Of a DNA stretch of 64,000 nucleotides, positions 1-11,988 are shown piece by piece; position 1 is the first letter of the stretch; every line of letters begins with the position of its first letter. A model generated the notes under the pieces. The model was not told the DNA's origin. It worked only from the letters and a program-made list of their open reading frames with translations, and did not search any database. A program made the position numbers and the translations under genes. Source of the stretch: Mytilus californianus (lineage: Eukaryota; Mollusca; Bivalvia; Mytilida; Mytilidae); the NCBI RefSeq assembly GCF_021869535.1, contig NW_026262690.1:11457501-11521500 (forward strand). The letters run 5' to 3'.

Positions 1-1172
1 CCATGAATATTTTTTGTCGCATCTTTCTCAGGAACTGCATCATAAGGATTTCTGAAATTTGGTCTCAGGGTTTATATAAGTCAGCTAAACCGTGTGATGC
101 GTTTTCAGATTCATCACTCAACAACTTCCTGTTTACCGAAATATTTGGGCGGGGGTATCATCAGTGAGCAGTAGCTCGCAGTTTCACTTGTTAGTAGCTT
201 AATTCACACTTCATATTAAAATGTGAGGAGCTAGACACTAATATGGTCAAGTTTTCAATTTGCTATTACATTTAGTAGACACCAGGTCCGTTCGATTTTT
301 TTAACGAGCGCTTTCATGCATGGAAGTGGTTTTAAGGACTATCTTTAGTTTTTTTGTAGATTTCGATCAGTTTTAGCTGATATTTTAATGTTTCAGATTT
401 ATTACCAAGATTTCAGGGAATGCTGCATATAAATAATGCTATCAAAATTTGAAATGCAAATTTTTATGAAAAATGTTGCGAAACCTACCCTGTTGCAATT
501 TTAACAATAAAAAAAAATAATTGCAAAAAGTTTTAAAATCTACAACATTTGATATCATTCCTGAATTTGACCTCTGATCCTTACCTTTTGTTTGTGGTGT
601 TGTCTTTCCATCTTCGAATTATAGTGTGCGGGTGCTCTTTGTTTCTTCTTATTATTCATTTGCATAACTGAACGGTTATAATTACAAATAAAGCAACTGT
701 ATCAATACGTAAAACAGAGACAGAAGATACCAAAGACACATAAAAAGTGATAAGTTGGAGAAAGTTGGAGAAAGTTGGAGAAAAACAGACAATGACATGG
801 CCAAAAACAAAAACGATGAAAGTACAAATAATTGTCTACAAAACACCACACAGAAAGCTAGAGTAACACGAGGCCCAACAAAAAAGAATCCAGGATTACA
901 CGAAATCAGCTGTTAGGAAGGACAAGCAGACCATGCTCTACTACCCGTCGTGTCACGACAAATAAACAATTGTTGATAGTAGCAAGTCGTATGCGATGAT
1001 GTCACAATTGCGGAAGGAGGACGGGATTGTGGCTAAGACATTTCAAATAAAAAACATTATTTAAGAAAATGTAAACATTTAAAAAGCTGTTATGATACAT
1101 GCTCAAGATTGGTGAAATTACAATGAACAAAGTAAAATATAACCAGCTTTCATTTTATGAATTCTTTTCCAG
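1..1172. other. Upstream region of the guanylate cyclase gene, no gene recognised
   Basis: I see no exon here that I can support. The expected first coding exon of the guanylate cyclase (start of the H-NOX domain) was not found and may lie before the window. The only small structure is a 10-bp unit (gttggagaaa) repeated three times at about 754-784. The stretch around 560-1020 resembles dispersed mussel repeat sequence. Confidence 0.4.
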
Positions 1173-1267
1173 AAAAGGATTAAACCATTCAGGGAACTTC
1201 TCTGAAAAAGACCAACATGACGATGAACTGACACAAAGACTGATTAACTTGTCTGTTTCACATCTCA
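1173..1267 (+). CDS. sGC exon 1 of those visible (H-NOX N-terminal part)
   Basis: A pyrimidine-rich acceptor ends at 1172 and a perfect gtaagt donor begins at 1268. The reading starts at codon position 3 and ends at position 1. KGL-x-x-x-GNF and DDELT match the H-NOX pattern between helices B and C. In-frame ATGs at 1099 and 1123 make a first-exon reading possible, but the acceptor and the missing H-NOX N-terminus favour an internal exon. Confidence 0.65.
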
Positions 1268-4200
1268 GTAAGTTATGTATACCCTTTTGTTTCATTCTGT
1301 TGCTCATGCTACATTGCTCATGTAGAAAATAAAATGTGAGTACAGGGTTCCGGATATATATATATCTTATTCGGAGTGATGACAACATACTAATACAGAG
1401 GTGAATAAAGTAGGTAGCAATATTTGTACTATAATGCTGAAAACAGTTGGACATATTTACGTAATACAATATGATACTGTTAATAACTCGTTTGGTAGCT
1501 ATACGTATAGCTTACAGTAATATATCTATGTCACATAAAGAAAAATTATTTCCATATTCTTCGATCATTTCCCCGTCTAAAGCGGGATTTTGTGCATTAT
1601 CAGTAAGTTGTTTATTTGTGTCATATTGGTACGACATTGACTAGACACAAACGATAATATGATTTAAAAGGAATAACGTTACATAGTTAAAGTAGTATGT
1701 TAAGATACTATTATGACATCCGTATTTATATTCAAAATACCAATTGATTGTCAGTTTGGTATGGTTTTATTGCAATTTTTGAAGTAGTGACTTCTTTCTG
1801 GACTTTATCCGTAAGAAGTCCTGTTCTGCGTCACTTAGAGTTAAAATAGACTCCCATTTGTTTGTAAACAATGTATAGTTATATAATGCATTGGACAATA
1901 GGCTGACAGATATCAACAGGCATTGAGGCAGGCGTAAATATGAACCAGTAGAATTACAACGTGCCATTGATCAGTTTCATAAATGTAGTGAATGATTTTC
2001 AAAATGACTTTCGTATAGTTGTATTGGAACGATCCAACATTCCATTACATTAGCAAATTGTAAAACTTATGTAAAATCTTATTTAAATGTAACTGTAAAT
2101 GGCCAATGGCACGAGTTGTTTTAATTTACAAAACGTTGCAAATCTACGTTTGCCTCACAATTGATATTTGTTAAGGTTGCTTTGCAATAGATTTATTTTT
2201 ACATATATGCAATAACATATTGGAATGACAGAGGAATACTATACAATTACTGTCTTTTGATGAGGTAAATGTGTGGTTTTATTGACTTTTGAAAAACTGA
2301 TATTCACTGAGGCCTACGGCCGAAGTGAATGTCACTAGGTTTTTCAAAAGTCAATTAAACCACATATTTACCGAAACAAAAGACAGTAATTGTTTTATTC
2401 CATGTTCCGAGAGAGAAAAATGTGTTTAAAATAACAGTTATTTACCAAAACCAACTAAACGTCATACATTGTATCGTTATAACTCACGTAAAAGCACGCG
2501 ACGTTTTGCGCGGTGAATATACTTTTTCCGCAGGTGAATATGCTTATTTATTCAAAGTCCCATTCATATAGAAAAACCTACTAAAGTTCTTTCAATATGG
2601 AATAAATTATATTATATGTATTTAGTATTCCTAACGGAAAAGTTTTTGTCCAAAGTACAGCTCTTCTTTACATTTGTCCTGAATTTCATTAAAATTAAAA
2701 CATTGATTTTGTAGATTTCAAACGAGAAGCATTCTTAGTCTTGATTGGAGAATACATTTTACATTACTTCACACGATTTGGGTATGATGAATTAATTCGA
2801 CTTCTTGGTGGAAATATCTTGGAATTTGTTCAGAATTTGGATTCCATACAGAATTATTTGAGAGATGATTATCAAGATGTAATAGCACCATCCTTCCACT
2901 GTGACGAAGACTCTGTGTCTGATAGAATGATACTCCATTACTTTTCACACAGACCTGGGTACCACCCATTGGTCAGAGGTGAGGCAAATAGTACAATATT
3001 TCTATTGCGTTGAATAATGAACACAGTCACATTCTCTCTTATCATATATATATTTTTTTTTTATCCATCTTGTCTTCATGATTTTATTAGAACGTTAGAG
3101 CGGCGTTCATTGTTTTATTCAATTTTCAAATTCACTAGCAAAATATTATTTTCAAAATTACTAACATGACTTAGGGTGGAAATCATGATAACGAAAGGGT
3201 ATCTTTTCATAACAAAAATGCTGTTATTTGAACGTTGTGTTGTTTCCATCGCACCAAAAATGCAACATCCTGAAAAGTTCAAAAGTTAAAGATAAGACAT
3301 TACACAAAGACAATATTTTCCCAGTTGCTGTTGAGTCGTTTGACTCCAGGCATAAGTATTTCTAGAAATATATACATATTCAAGCGTACCATTAAAACTA
3401 ACGTTAATAACATCCACCTTCTTACTTCAGTTGTAAATATTTTTCACACACGATTGGCAATATGTGGAGTTCTTCAAATACAAAATCCAAAAAGATACCT
3501 TTTATATTAATTATAATATTTGTATGGGGGATGACGTTTCTTTTGTTGTCGTCTGTCCAAATCTGTATTGCTTATTTCACAAATTGATGTGTTTTTAAAC
3601 AAAACATATTTCCTACCTTCTAGAAGTCAGAATTCTGAAAGGTTAATAACTAACTTTTGATCGAAAATACACTCTCCTGAACTAAATCAACCATATTGGA
3701 TGAGGGTCATTTCTGTATTCATTATTTATTTTTGCTATTTTTCTCTGGTTAAATTATTTGTCCATTATTTGATATATTTAAGCCCTTTATTCTCTATTCT
3801 TGATATGACTTGACTAATTTTTCATTATTTTTTTATTTTTTGGCCCATTATTCCCTATTCTAAAAACTCCAATCTGATTCTCATACATAAACTTGGTGCG
3901 TCCGGAGTAGTTTTCTGGATTTTCATCATCATAATTGCTGAAACTCGAAAAAAATGAAAGCAAAGTACTTGAATACGTAATGACCAAATGGTACCTTAAT
4001 CATTTTGGTTCTTCTCATAAATGAGTATACATAATGAATAGTCACATCTGTACTTGTTATAGTGTATAGTAAGTATAGCAAATAACTTGTCGTTTTCTGA
4101 AACCACACACGTTTTGAAATAAATAACCTGAATATATTTTCTAGGTTTTATCACGGAAGTAGCCAAAGTTTTATATAAAATGGAACTGTCTATCACCATA

Positions 4201-7200
4201 ATTTCCATATCCAACGAGTCAGTGGCCGAGGAGTGTGGACATCGTGAGCACGTGATATTTAACATTGTAGCAAAAAGGATTGCAGAAACGCCGGACGATT
4301 TAACACCAACATTTGTTGCTCAAACTAAGAAACACGGAGAAAGACAAATACATAAAGAGGTACTGCATATCACCATTACAAAACTATTTAATGTTGTTTC
4401 TGTTATCTTTTTAGCTACCATTTTGTTTGTTTTTCCATGTACCATTTTTCCAGCAGGGTTTCTGCTCTTTGGTCGGGTTGTTGTCTCTTTGACACATTCG
4501 CCATTTCTATTCTCAATTTTAATGTCGTATGATCAAACGTTTAAAGTCGTTAAAAGCAATTTTTTGAAAAATAAAGTACACTAAATATTTTAAAATATAC
4601 TATGCATAGTTAAACTCTCTGTATCTATCAACAAATTTCGTCACAATATTTTGAAATAACAACAATGCAAAACACCAATTAACAGAAATCTCTTCTATTA
4701 CGAGCACAGCAAAGTCAGCAACGCTGTGTGTGATAATACTGATCATATATTCATTCAGTCTAATATTAAAGCAAGACTGGGTTGATGACCAGCATCATGA
4801 GATGACATTTTTTACACTCAAATTACAATTGAGAAATTTAATTTGTTGCACACCAAATCTTACATCTTTCCTTAAATGTATTAAGAAGCAAATTATATTT
4901 ATATAGGATGTGGATGCTGTTAAAGAAAAATTAGATCAAATCAGACGAGAATTTGGAGAGGAGGCTTTACCACTGGCTAAATTTCGCAGCGCCAAGGCAA
5001 AATGGCGGGCTATAGCACGTATTACACTGTTAAGTAGAGGATTTGTTCCAAATTACCCGGAACAAAATTTCATCAACCCTAGGATGTTCATTGAAGTCTT
5101 TCCATACCATCTTATTTTGAATGAGGAAATGAAAGTGATCCAGTCTGGAATTAAGATTCAGCAGATGATGCCATTGATTAGAAGCAGTCGGACAGCAGAA
5201 GTACAATTGTTCTTCAATTTACTGTATCCCAGACACACAGATTTCACATATGAAAACGTGAAGAAGTTTATCATGTGTCCATTTGTTTTGGAATTCAAGA
5301 GAGATAAGTTGGTAAAAGATTGGAAAAAACGACCACTTCTTTCACTAAAAGGTAATTTTAAGAAGACCAAGAAACGACACCGAAATATATTTCTTCAGAG
5401 AAAACAGAACAGAACCGACAAATACATACATATACGCAATGCAAATGCAATGCTGATATTAAAGCATAAAAGACATAAAATATATATGTCATGCCAAATT
5501 AGGCAAAACCGAACTAAGATTAATAATTAAGATAAACACAATAATTCACATTATATGCATGCCTGATTTAAGAACTAAGCTAAAATACACTTTCATCTAT
5601 GGTAAAAGTATCGATGAATAAAAAAAATCAGCCCGATTCTCAAAAACTTTTTAAAAATGCCTTCACCATAATTATAAATCGCGAAATATACAATATATGT
5701 ACATTGTCGGAAAATATAAAATTTATTTGTATGAGCTTTAGAAACAGGACGAAAAGCGAGGCTCGCCGAGCTTTTCTCCTGTTTCGTAGCGAGTACAAAT
5801 AAATTTTATATTTTCTGACAATTTACATATATTGTTTTTATCCTGAAATTTACACCCAACACTTGAAACTTTAGTTGTTAAAATCTAAATCATTGTCTCT
5901 AGTTTTTCTAAGAAATCGACATAGTTTAAACGCGGACTGCGAAGAGGACCCCAAAATGAACTGGTACGCAAAAAGAAATATCCACATTACCGCTTGCTCA
6001 ACATGGAAGCGGGGTAACAGGAGACTTTATTTGTACAAGTACAAATAAAGCAAAAAATTATTTGTGTACCTGTTATTTGTACAATAGTTAGCTGATTGCA
6101 GGATAAATATATTTATTAGACTATTTGTCGGTACAAATATTTAGTTATTTTTTCATCAGATTTTTACAAACCAATCTTAGTGTTTTAACAATAATTTTAA
6201 ATACTTCTTATGAATAATTGGTAAAATCTTGATTTGTAATTCTTAGTAATAATAACGATGTAATTGAACTAAATTCCTAAGAACCACTTGTATTTACAGG
6301 TCAGATGTACTTACTTCGTGATAGAGGCTACTATTTCTTTATTTGTACTCCCACTGTTAGATGTTGGTACGACCTTGAGGAAAGAGAAATGCGTTTGGCT
6401 GATATACCAATGTGGGATGCTACCAGGGATTTCCTCTTGACAGACTTGGCATACAGGTCTTTATCATTTAACAGATGTATTCAAGTACTTGTCTCTGAAT
6501 TTTGTTTTACCTTTATATAAAGGTACAAAGTTTAACAAAAATTAAGAGACAAGTGCCTGTTGATACATATTTTTTTATTATTACCAAGAAATATGCATAT
6601 TTTTTCTATTTCTGAAAATTAGGAAAGTATAGGAAACGTTGTATACCATTAAATAACTTTTAATCATTCATGTAAATGGCCTTTACAGTACCAGACATAT
6701 AAATATACATCTGTCACTTATTAAACGCTTAACATTTTATATCCAAGATTTGAATTCGCAAAAGATCTAGTCTAGAGTTATGCAAAATTTTATACACGTG
6801 AATTTTAAATCCGGTCGTCCTGAATTCTATTGTACAGAGATATACCCACCCATCCGACATAATATCACCTGTCTTCTGGGAATGGTTAACACTCACAACC
6901 TACAATAGTTTGACCTAATCCCGAATTATGGCATAAATCTGCCCATCAGCTCCTTGAGTTTTACACTGACATATGTTCAGAACGACGTAAACCTGTGGAA
7001 CCAAACACTTTTATCTGGATTAACAAAGATTGTCCTATTATACACCCAAAGGCTAATGCAGTATTGAGCACAAGAGATTCCAAAATATTTATAAAGCTGG
7101 GATGCTTTGAACACCCTTCATGATAGATAATTTGTTTTTATGAATCGATCTTCTGTCAATACTGATACTTACTACATGTACTTCAATTTATACTTCTCTA

Positions 7201-10200
7201 CACTCCAAGTTTTGATTGAAAGATCGCTTGTAATAAAAAAAAAGTATTTCTGTTCAACGATTGATGAACGTAGATCCCAATTTTCTGTCCTAAATTGAGA
7301 AAAATATATTGTTACATACCACATATACTTCAGTAAAGACAATGAAGGTACACATCAGGGAAATGCTTAATGTTTATCCATAAAGTAGTTGTTGATTCTT
7401 CTGGATTGGTTTTCAAACAAACAGTATAGAATTGTAAGAGACAAGAACAAAACGGAAAATAAGGAATAGATGTTTAAATTCACGATACTGAAAAAATCTC
7501 AGACAGGAAGGATTGTTTCATGTCTATACAATAATAAGGATTTGTGTTATGATCGCTAACAAGAAAACTATTCATTAACAATTAAAGCTTCGACCTTCCA
7601 CATTGAGCAAAACCCTATTTCGACTGATGAATACACATTTTGAAATTACTTTTGAAAACTTTTTTTAAAATCTAATCTATGATGTTTTTTGTCTTTTTTT
7701 TACATTGACAGAATTGGAACGGGACAAAATTACACTAATTCGTTCTCATTCACTGAAAATGCCGATGCACAGGGTTCTCTAGGCGTACGTTTAGATGACA
7801 AAAAGACCGATTCGAATGAAAAATGGAATATTCTGATGAAAGAATTAAACAACGAGAAACAAAGAAACCAAGCCTTGTACAGCTCATTTTTACCGAGACA
7901 CTCTGCTGCGATACTAAGTCAAGGTCAAATGCCAAAAGGAGGTATGTATTATATAGTGTGTGTATTATATAGTGGTAAACATGGCTTGAGAGTTCAGTTG
8001 AATGAAAACTTTTTTTTAAAGGATAAGTTGCGGACTAATAGTAGTGTATCAACTGTATATATCATTGTGGTTACTATTGCATAAAACTACTGACTTTGGT
8101 GTGAAGTGAAATGTTGTTCTACTTGTATTTACTCCACAAACGTGGTTGAAAATAAAATGTTTTTCCATTATATATAAAATTCTATAATGAAGTCAATTAT
8201 TTAAGTACATGAACTGGTATACATTCGAACAAAATTCCTTAGGGAGAAAAAGCGTCGATAGGATAAGCATTTTCTGATGGGCAGCAACTTATTTTCGGAT
8301 TCCATAGTTATATCCATAGATAAATTTTGCCATGAACATGAAGATGGCAAAACCAGCAATATGACAGAATGACAACCATGGACATGTGGGATCTATGTGA
8401 GATTGACAAAGGCAGGCACGTGTGATGTATGCCAGAATGGCATTGACAGACATGTGTGATATATGCCAGAATGACATTGACAGACATGTGTGATATACAC
8501 AGATAACTTATGTTCACCGTTTGTGTGAACTTTGGCAGAATGACTTAGCGGACATGGTAGATCTCTAAGCATACATGTGTATTGTGTTAAGACACTGAAC
8601 ACTGCCTATATTGACTTACTTTACTATTAGATAGTTATACTGATGAGACTTTATTTTTTTAGATTATTATCCTGATGTGACAGCATTGTTCTGTGACATT
8701 GTCCATTTCCTGCAGGTTGTTGGAAGTTCTAAACCCGGTGAAGTTGTCAATTTCATCAACTGTCTGTATTCCAGGTTTGATAGAGTCACCAAGATTCACG
8801 ATACATACAGGGTAAGTAGCTATCAACTTTCACTTCTTTTTATAGAATTGACAGATATAAGGAGATTATAAGATCATTGAACAGCAAACCATTTCACTCA
8901 TACATTGTAGAGAAATTTCCTAATTTTGTTTTAAATTACCACTTCCTCATATATATATATTTGTTAACTTGTTTAGTTTTTCTAGCTCAGTTAATCTTTT
9001 TTGTTTAAAACGGTAACAAAGAATTGTTGATTTATATTTTGTTAGCCTGTTTGTTTTTTCTTGTTAGGTTGAATCGATTGGCGATGCTTATTTTGTTGTC
9101 TCTGGTGTACCAGACAAAGTACACAACCATGCTGAAAGAATAGCTAACACTGCTCTTGGAATGATGTTCACATCACAAGAAGTGGCCTCGCCTGTGAATG
9201 GTGAAAATGTTCAGGTAAAGTCATTTCACAAGTAAGTGGTGAAAAGTTTCAGGTAAAGTAATATAACCTGTAAATGGTGAAAAAGTTCAGTTAATAGGAT
9301 ACAGACTTTCCGGTCGATAGAAAATAATTTAGTGTCTTGTCCAATATCGGCACTTTTAACATTTTATAATAAATATCAGATGTGACTATTTTGTTCGTGT
9401 ATATTTGAATCAAAAAGAGAGAGAAGATACCAAGGTTACAATAAGAAATTTTTAGTCCAATTAAAACTCGGGTGCTCCGGAAGGGTTAGAAGTCCTTCTT
9501 CACCTATTTTGAAGCAACTTGGCATTTTATCATTAAAAAAACAATTTCCTATTATGGTTTGTGGTTTGAGTAATTAGATAGTTAAATATGTTTTCAGATT
9601 AGAATCGGGGTACATACAGGCTCTGTTGTCGGTGGCGTGTTTGGAACAAAGATTCCAAGATATATAGTTCTCGGTGAAACTGCTGTTGTTGCTTCTAAAA
9701 TGGAAAGTCACGGTGAACCAGGAAAGATCCACATCACTCCATCAACATACAGGTAAAAAACATTATACATCTATTTTTTATTTTGCATTTACAGAAGGAA
9801 TTACGAATTGACTGCCCATTACAGAGTCTGAGGTTTGTAACTAACGAAAGGATTTTAAATTTATCATAGATTCCACATTTTCACCATCATACATCTTTTT
9901 CAAGTGTTTTCATGTTACTGTCTTTGAATCGTGTTACTATATATGACTCTGGTTTTAACAGATAATACATAAATAGCAGGTCTCTGAGATATATCTCTTG
10001 TCTGGTCCCATTATATTTGTTTCCGATTCCAGTCGGTTTTTTTCCCTATTTTTGCTGTTTATATAAAGGTCGTCATCATATATAAAGTGAAATCACATTT
10101 AACTTTAAAAATATTACTGTATCAGATGCACATTTCGACAATTGATGTCTCCTCAGTGGTGCTCGAGGCCAAATTAAGATTACCAGAATTAAAAATTGCA

Positions 10201-11988
10201 ATCCCATTATCTGTAAGATGACACGGCCATTTAATAATCTGATGTATCACATCTGAAGCACCAACTTACGCTTCACTTCAGAAAAACCTACTATATATGT
10301 TATGTGTTTACAGTTAAAAGGTATAATGTTGACAAAGATCGCCAACAAATTATTTGTAAGCATTTATAAATAAAATTTATGTGGTGTATATAGGCTTGTA
10401 ATGTATGTGGTTTATATAGGCTTGTGATTAAAGAAACAATTTTGAATTAAATCTTCATTTGAATGCAGTTATACCGAAATGAAAGAGTCTTTAAAATCGT
10501 CTGTGTTGAAGCATATTTAGAAATTTACCTTGCAATTTTTTTATGTCTTACCCTTTGATATATAAATACAAGAACTATCCATAAAAGATTAAAGAACAAT
10601 GATATACACTACTACTGGTCACCAAACAACCTTCAACAATGATCAACACCTATACCGTAAAGTAAGCTATAAAAGCCTGGGATGTTATAGAAATTTCATG
10701 AACTCAATCTTGCTCTTCTAAGATCAGATGAATGTTTGTAAGGACAAAAGATACACTCCATTTATGAATGATCAAGGGACTATTTGATTATAAATCTGAG
10801 TGGTTTCTGATTAGATTGCATATCAGATTGAACTACTAACTCGACTATGTGGGTTTTTCTCATTGTTGTTCTATAAATGCTTACATCCTCTTCATTTAAA
10901 CTTTGGAGGATTGTTGTTTTCCTTGACAATCATACTACATCTCTGCATTTTTATAGTATTAAATTCTAGATCAATGGAATTTTTTAAATTCCTTTTTTTC
11001 CGTCGAAAATTAAATTTTAGTTCTGGATCCAATATTGTGACGAGAATTGTAATTTGCTAAAGTTTTTGAGAGAATAAAAGCGTTTACAATACACTATAAT
11101 TTACATACGCAATAAAGCTCTCCAGATTAGGGAAATAATTCAAAATGAGGTAAGTGTGAGTGTAATATCTGACAGTCACTTTCAATAAACATTGTACTTT
11201 CTACAGAGCATTGAAAGGTAAAGGATATTCCCTGGAAGAGAGAGGAAAGATTGAATTACGTGGATATGGAACACTTGGGACATACTACCTTGTCGGAAAT
11301 GAAAATGCCTCAATAGAGGACATAGCAGGACGAACTAAACAGGAGGTATCATACATAAACGAAGGGAAGGAGAAAGGTAAGATTTGTGTGAAATAGAAAA
11401 CGTCCACAAAACGGCAGAGATGTGAATTATATTATCATTTTTATTTTCAAAATTTACATTGTCATATATAAAGTAGATGTAGGTGTTACTGGTGTTTAAA
11501 GGCGCAAAGTGAAATTTGTTCATCAAGTTTAATTTGCATATTTTTTTCATCGTGTAATTTTGCTAGTCTTAGAAAATTTGTATTTTTTTCAAGAACGTTG
11601 TTGTAAGTTATTGTTTGCCGAAAACAAATTCGATCAATCCGAAAGTTATGTCTTTTAGTGACGTTAAGCAAATAATCAACTATTCATATCTTAAAGGGGC
11701 GTTAACTAAATAATTATCAATCAATTAACTAATCACAGTGTAAAAAGGATTAAATAATTCTTCAATCTTTTTTGTTCTTCACCTGACTGGGAGTCTTCGA
11801 AAAAGAGCGATAGCTTGGAGATGTATGGGCAATTAGTTTATAACAAAAAGAAACCTCTGTTCACAATTGTGACTTTTAATAATGTAAAAGATATAATGCT
11901 TAGTATAGATGTTCTGTTTTGTCTTTTGTTTTAATTAGGAACCAGACCCATTGTAGATGAGAATGAAGTTATTGCATTTAACTACTGA
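1173..11988 (+). CDS. Atypical soluble guanylate cyclase subunit (H-NOX / HNOBA / cyclase), 5' end missing
   Basis: Spliced gene with eleven visible exons: 1173-1267, 2715-2978, 4145-4359, 4907-5351, 6300-6456, 7712-7941, 8663-8811, 9068-9214, 9598-9752, 11207-11376 and 11939-11988. All junction phases agree and about 691 residues are encoded here. The order is H-NOX domain (exons 1-3), H-NOX-associated PAS-like domain with LKGQM (exons 4-5), coiled coil (exon 6), class III cyclase domain (exons 7-10) and a short tail. The family converts GTP to cGMP in the cytosol as a dimer. The H-NOX YxSxR motif is present (YFSHR), but Gln (codon 2849-2851) sits where the heme-ligating His of beta1 is expected. 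Both metal-binding Asp are present (CDIV, GDAY). The Cys, Asn and Arg contributed by a beta subunit read Ile, Val and Lys. This is alpha-like and suggests a need for a partner subunit. Family assignment is firm; NO-sensing is doubtful. The start codon is not seen. Confidence 0.9.
2243..2393. repeat. Long imperfect palindrome in sGC intron
   Basis: Arms beginning acaattactgtcttttg pair with the reverse complement ending near 2393. The centre is GC-rich (gaggcctacggccgaag). It could form a stem of about 65 bp. Foldback or MITE-like element. Confidence 0.85.
2715..2978 (+). CDS. sGC exon 2 (H-NOX core)
   Basis: Acceptor ttttgtag, donor gtgagg at 2979. Encodes the H-NOX core with GYDELIRLLGGN, NLDSIQNYL, APSF and ILHYFSHR. 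Q in NLDSIQ aligns with the proximal heme His of beta1 (NLDALH). Entry phase 1 and exit phase 1 both agree with the neighbouring exons. Confidence 0.9.
4145..4359 (+). CDS. sGC exon 3 (end of H-NOX)
   Basis: Acceptor ttttctag; donor gtactg at 4360, which is a weak site. It begins G-FITEVAKVLY, matching the C-terminal H-NOX helix (GIIKTVAQQ in beta1), and contains the EECGH strand. It ends in phase 0, and the next exon begins in phase 0. Confidence 0.85.
4436..4540 (+). repeat. Fragment of a dispersed mussel repeat
   Basis: The segment with ggtcgggttgttgtctcttt recurs at 17008-17070 and in decayed form near 45920. It lies in the intron after exon 3 and accounts for most of the open frame that runs past the donor. 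Confidence 0.6.
4907..5351 (+). CDS. sGC exon 4 (HNOBA domain)
   Basis: Acceptor tatatag, donor gtaatt at 5352. Contains the start of the associated domain, with FINPRMFIEVFPYHLI and MCPFVLEFKR, and ends at LLSLKG. The family motif LKGQM is completed by the next exon, which confirms the junction. Confidence 0.88.
5691..5834. repeat. Long palindrome with GC-rich centre in sGC intron
   Basis: Arms caatatatgtacattgtc... and ...gacaatttacatatattg pair over about 60 bp. The centre holds the inner inverted repeat aaaagc-gaggctcgccgag-ctttt. Same architecture as the palindromes at 2.3, 17.36 and 51.26 kb, but with unrelated arm sequence. Confidence 0.85.
6300..6456 (+). CDS. sGC exon 5 (HNOBA domain end)
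   Basis: Acceptor tatttacag, donor gtcttt at 6457 (weak). Starts GQMYLLRD and contains LADIPMWDATRDFLL, the family signature near the end of the HNOBA domain. A palindromic hairpin element begins about 20 bp inside the following intron. Confidence 0.88.
6477..6575. repeat. Hairpin element, CACTTGTC family, copy 1
   Basis: Palindrome centred on acctttatataaaggt with arms ending in caagtacttgtctc / gagacaagtgcctg. A second copy with the same centre and arm ends is at 14581-14677, so this is a mobile or formerly mobile family. Confidence 0.8.
7712..7941 (+). CDS. sGC exon 6 (coiled-coil linker)
   Basis: Acceptor cattgacag, donor gtatgt at 7942. Encodes the signalling helix: ELNNEKQRNQALYSSFLPRH corresponds to the helix before the cyclase domain. 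The N-terminal third is polar and not conserved as far as I can tell. The first 16 intron bases are tandemly duplicated. Confidence 0.85.
8378..8490. repeat. Short tandem repeat, about 34-35 bp unit, in sGC intron
   Basis: Three to four imperfect copies of a unit containing gacatgtgtgatatatgcca lie in the intron between 7942 and 8662. Antisense open frames over this stretch are repeat translations, not genes. Confidence 0.75.
8663..8811 (+). CDS. sGC exon 7 (cyclase domain, first metal Asp)
   Basis: Acceptor tttttttag, donor gtaagt at 8812. Begins D-YYPDVTALFCDIVHF, the first catalytic motif. The Asp at 8695-8697 is the first metal ligand. LYSRFD follows as in other soluble cyclases. Confidence 0.93.
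9068..9214 (+). CDS. sGC exon 8 (cyclase domain, second metal Asp)
   Basis: Acceptor cttgttag, donor gtaaag at 9215; 49 codons in phase 0. VESIGDAYFVVSG carries the second metal Asp (9083-9085) and the Glu that guanylate cyclases use for guanine. The last 24 exon bases and the donor are repeated twice in the following intron. Confidence 0.93.
9191..9290 (+). repeat. 38-bp tandem repeat spanning an sGC exon end and its 5' splice site
   Basis: Three units begin at 9191, 9229 and 9267. The first is the real exon end with donor at 9215. The second reproduces tcag-gtaaag at 9253. The third has lost the donor (cagtta). The sequence similarity covers both the coding part and the first intron bases. 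Confidence 0.85.
9598..9752 (+). CDS. sGC exon 9 (cyclase domain, nucleotide-binding strand)
   Basis: Acceptor gttttcag, donor gtaaaa at 9753. Contains IRIGVHTGSVVGG and PRYIVLGETAVVASKMES. Against a typical PRYCLFGNTVNxxSR motif, Cys reads Ile (9664-9666), Asn reads Val (9685-9687) and Arg reads Lys (9697-9699). Confidence 0.92.
10570..10690 (-). repeat. Decayed fragment of the abundant mussel 3'-tail repeat
   Basis: Contains a weak match to the segment ccttcaacaatgagcaaa...cataccg...taagctataaaagg that is better preserved at 13240-13310 and 61965-62020. Confidence 0.5.
11207..11376 (+). CDS. sGC exon 10 (end of cyclase domain)
   Basis: Acceptor tttctacag, donor gtaaga at 11377. Encodes the last cyclase strands, ending in GKIELRGYGTLGTYYLVG, the standard C-terminal cyclase motif (KGKG...TYWL in relatives), followed by a charged tail. 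Confidence 0.9.
11939..11988 (+). CDS. sGC last exon
   Basis: Acceptor tttaattag. Fifteen codons after the shared Gly, ending in AFNY and TGA at 11986-11988. There is an AATAAA at 12026-12031, so the 3' untranslated region may be short, but later AATAAA copies exist. Confidence 0.8.

Noticed and set aside
1099-1172. ATG at 1099 or 1123 as the true start of the guanylate cyclase
   Set aside because: A strong acceptor ends at 1172 and the conserved N-terminal helix of H-NOX is missing, so an internal exon is more likely; not excluded.
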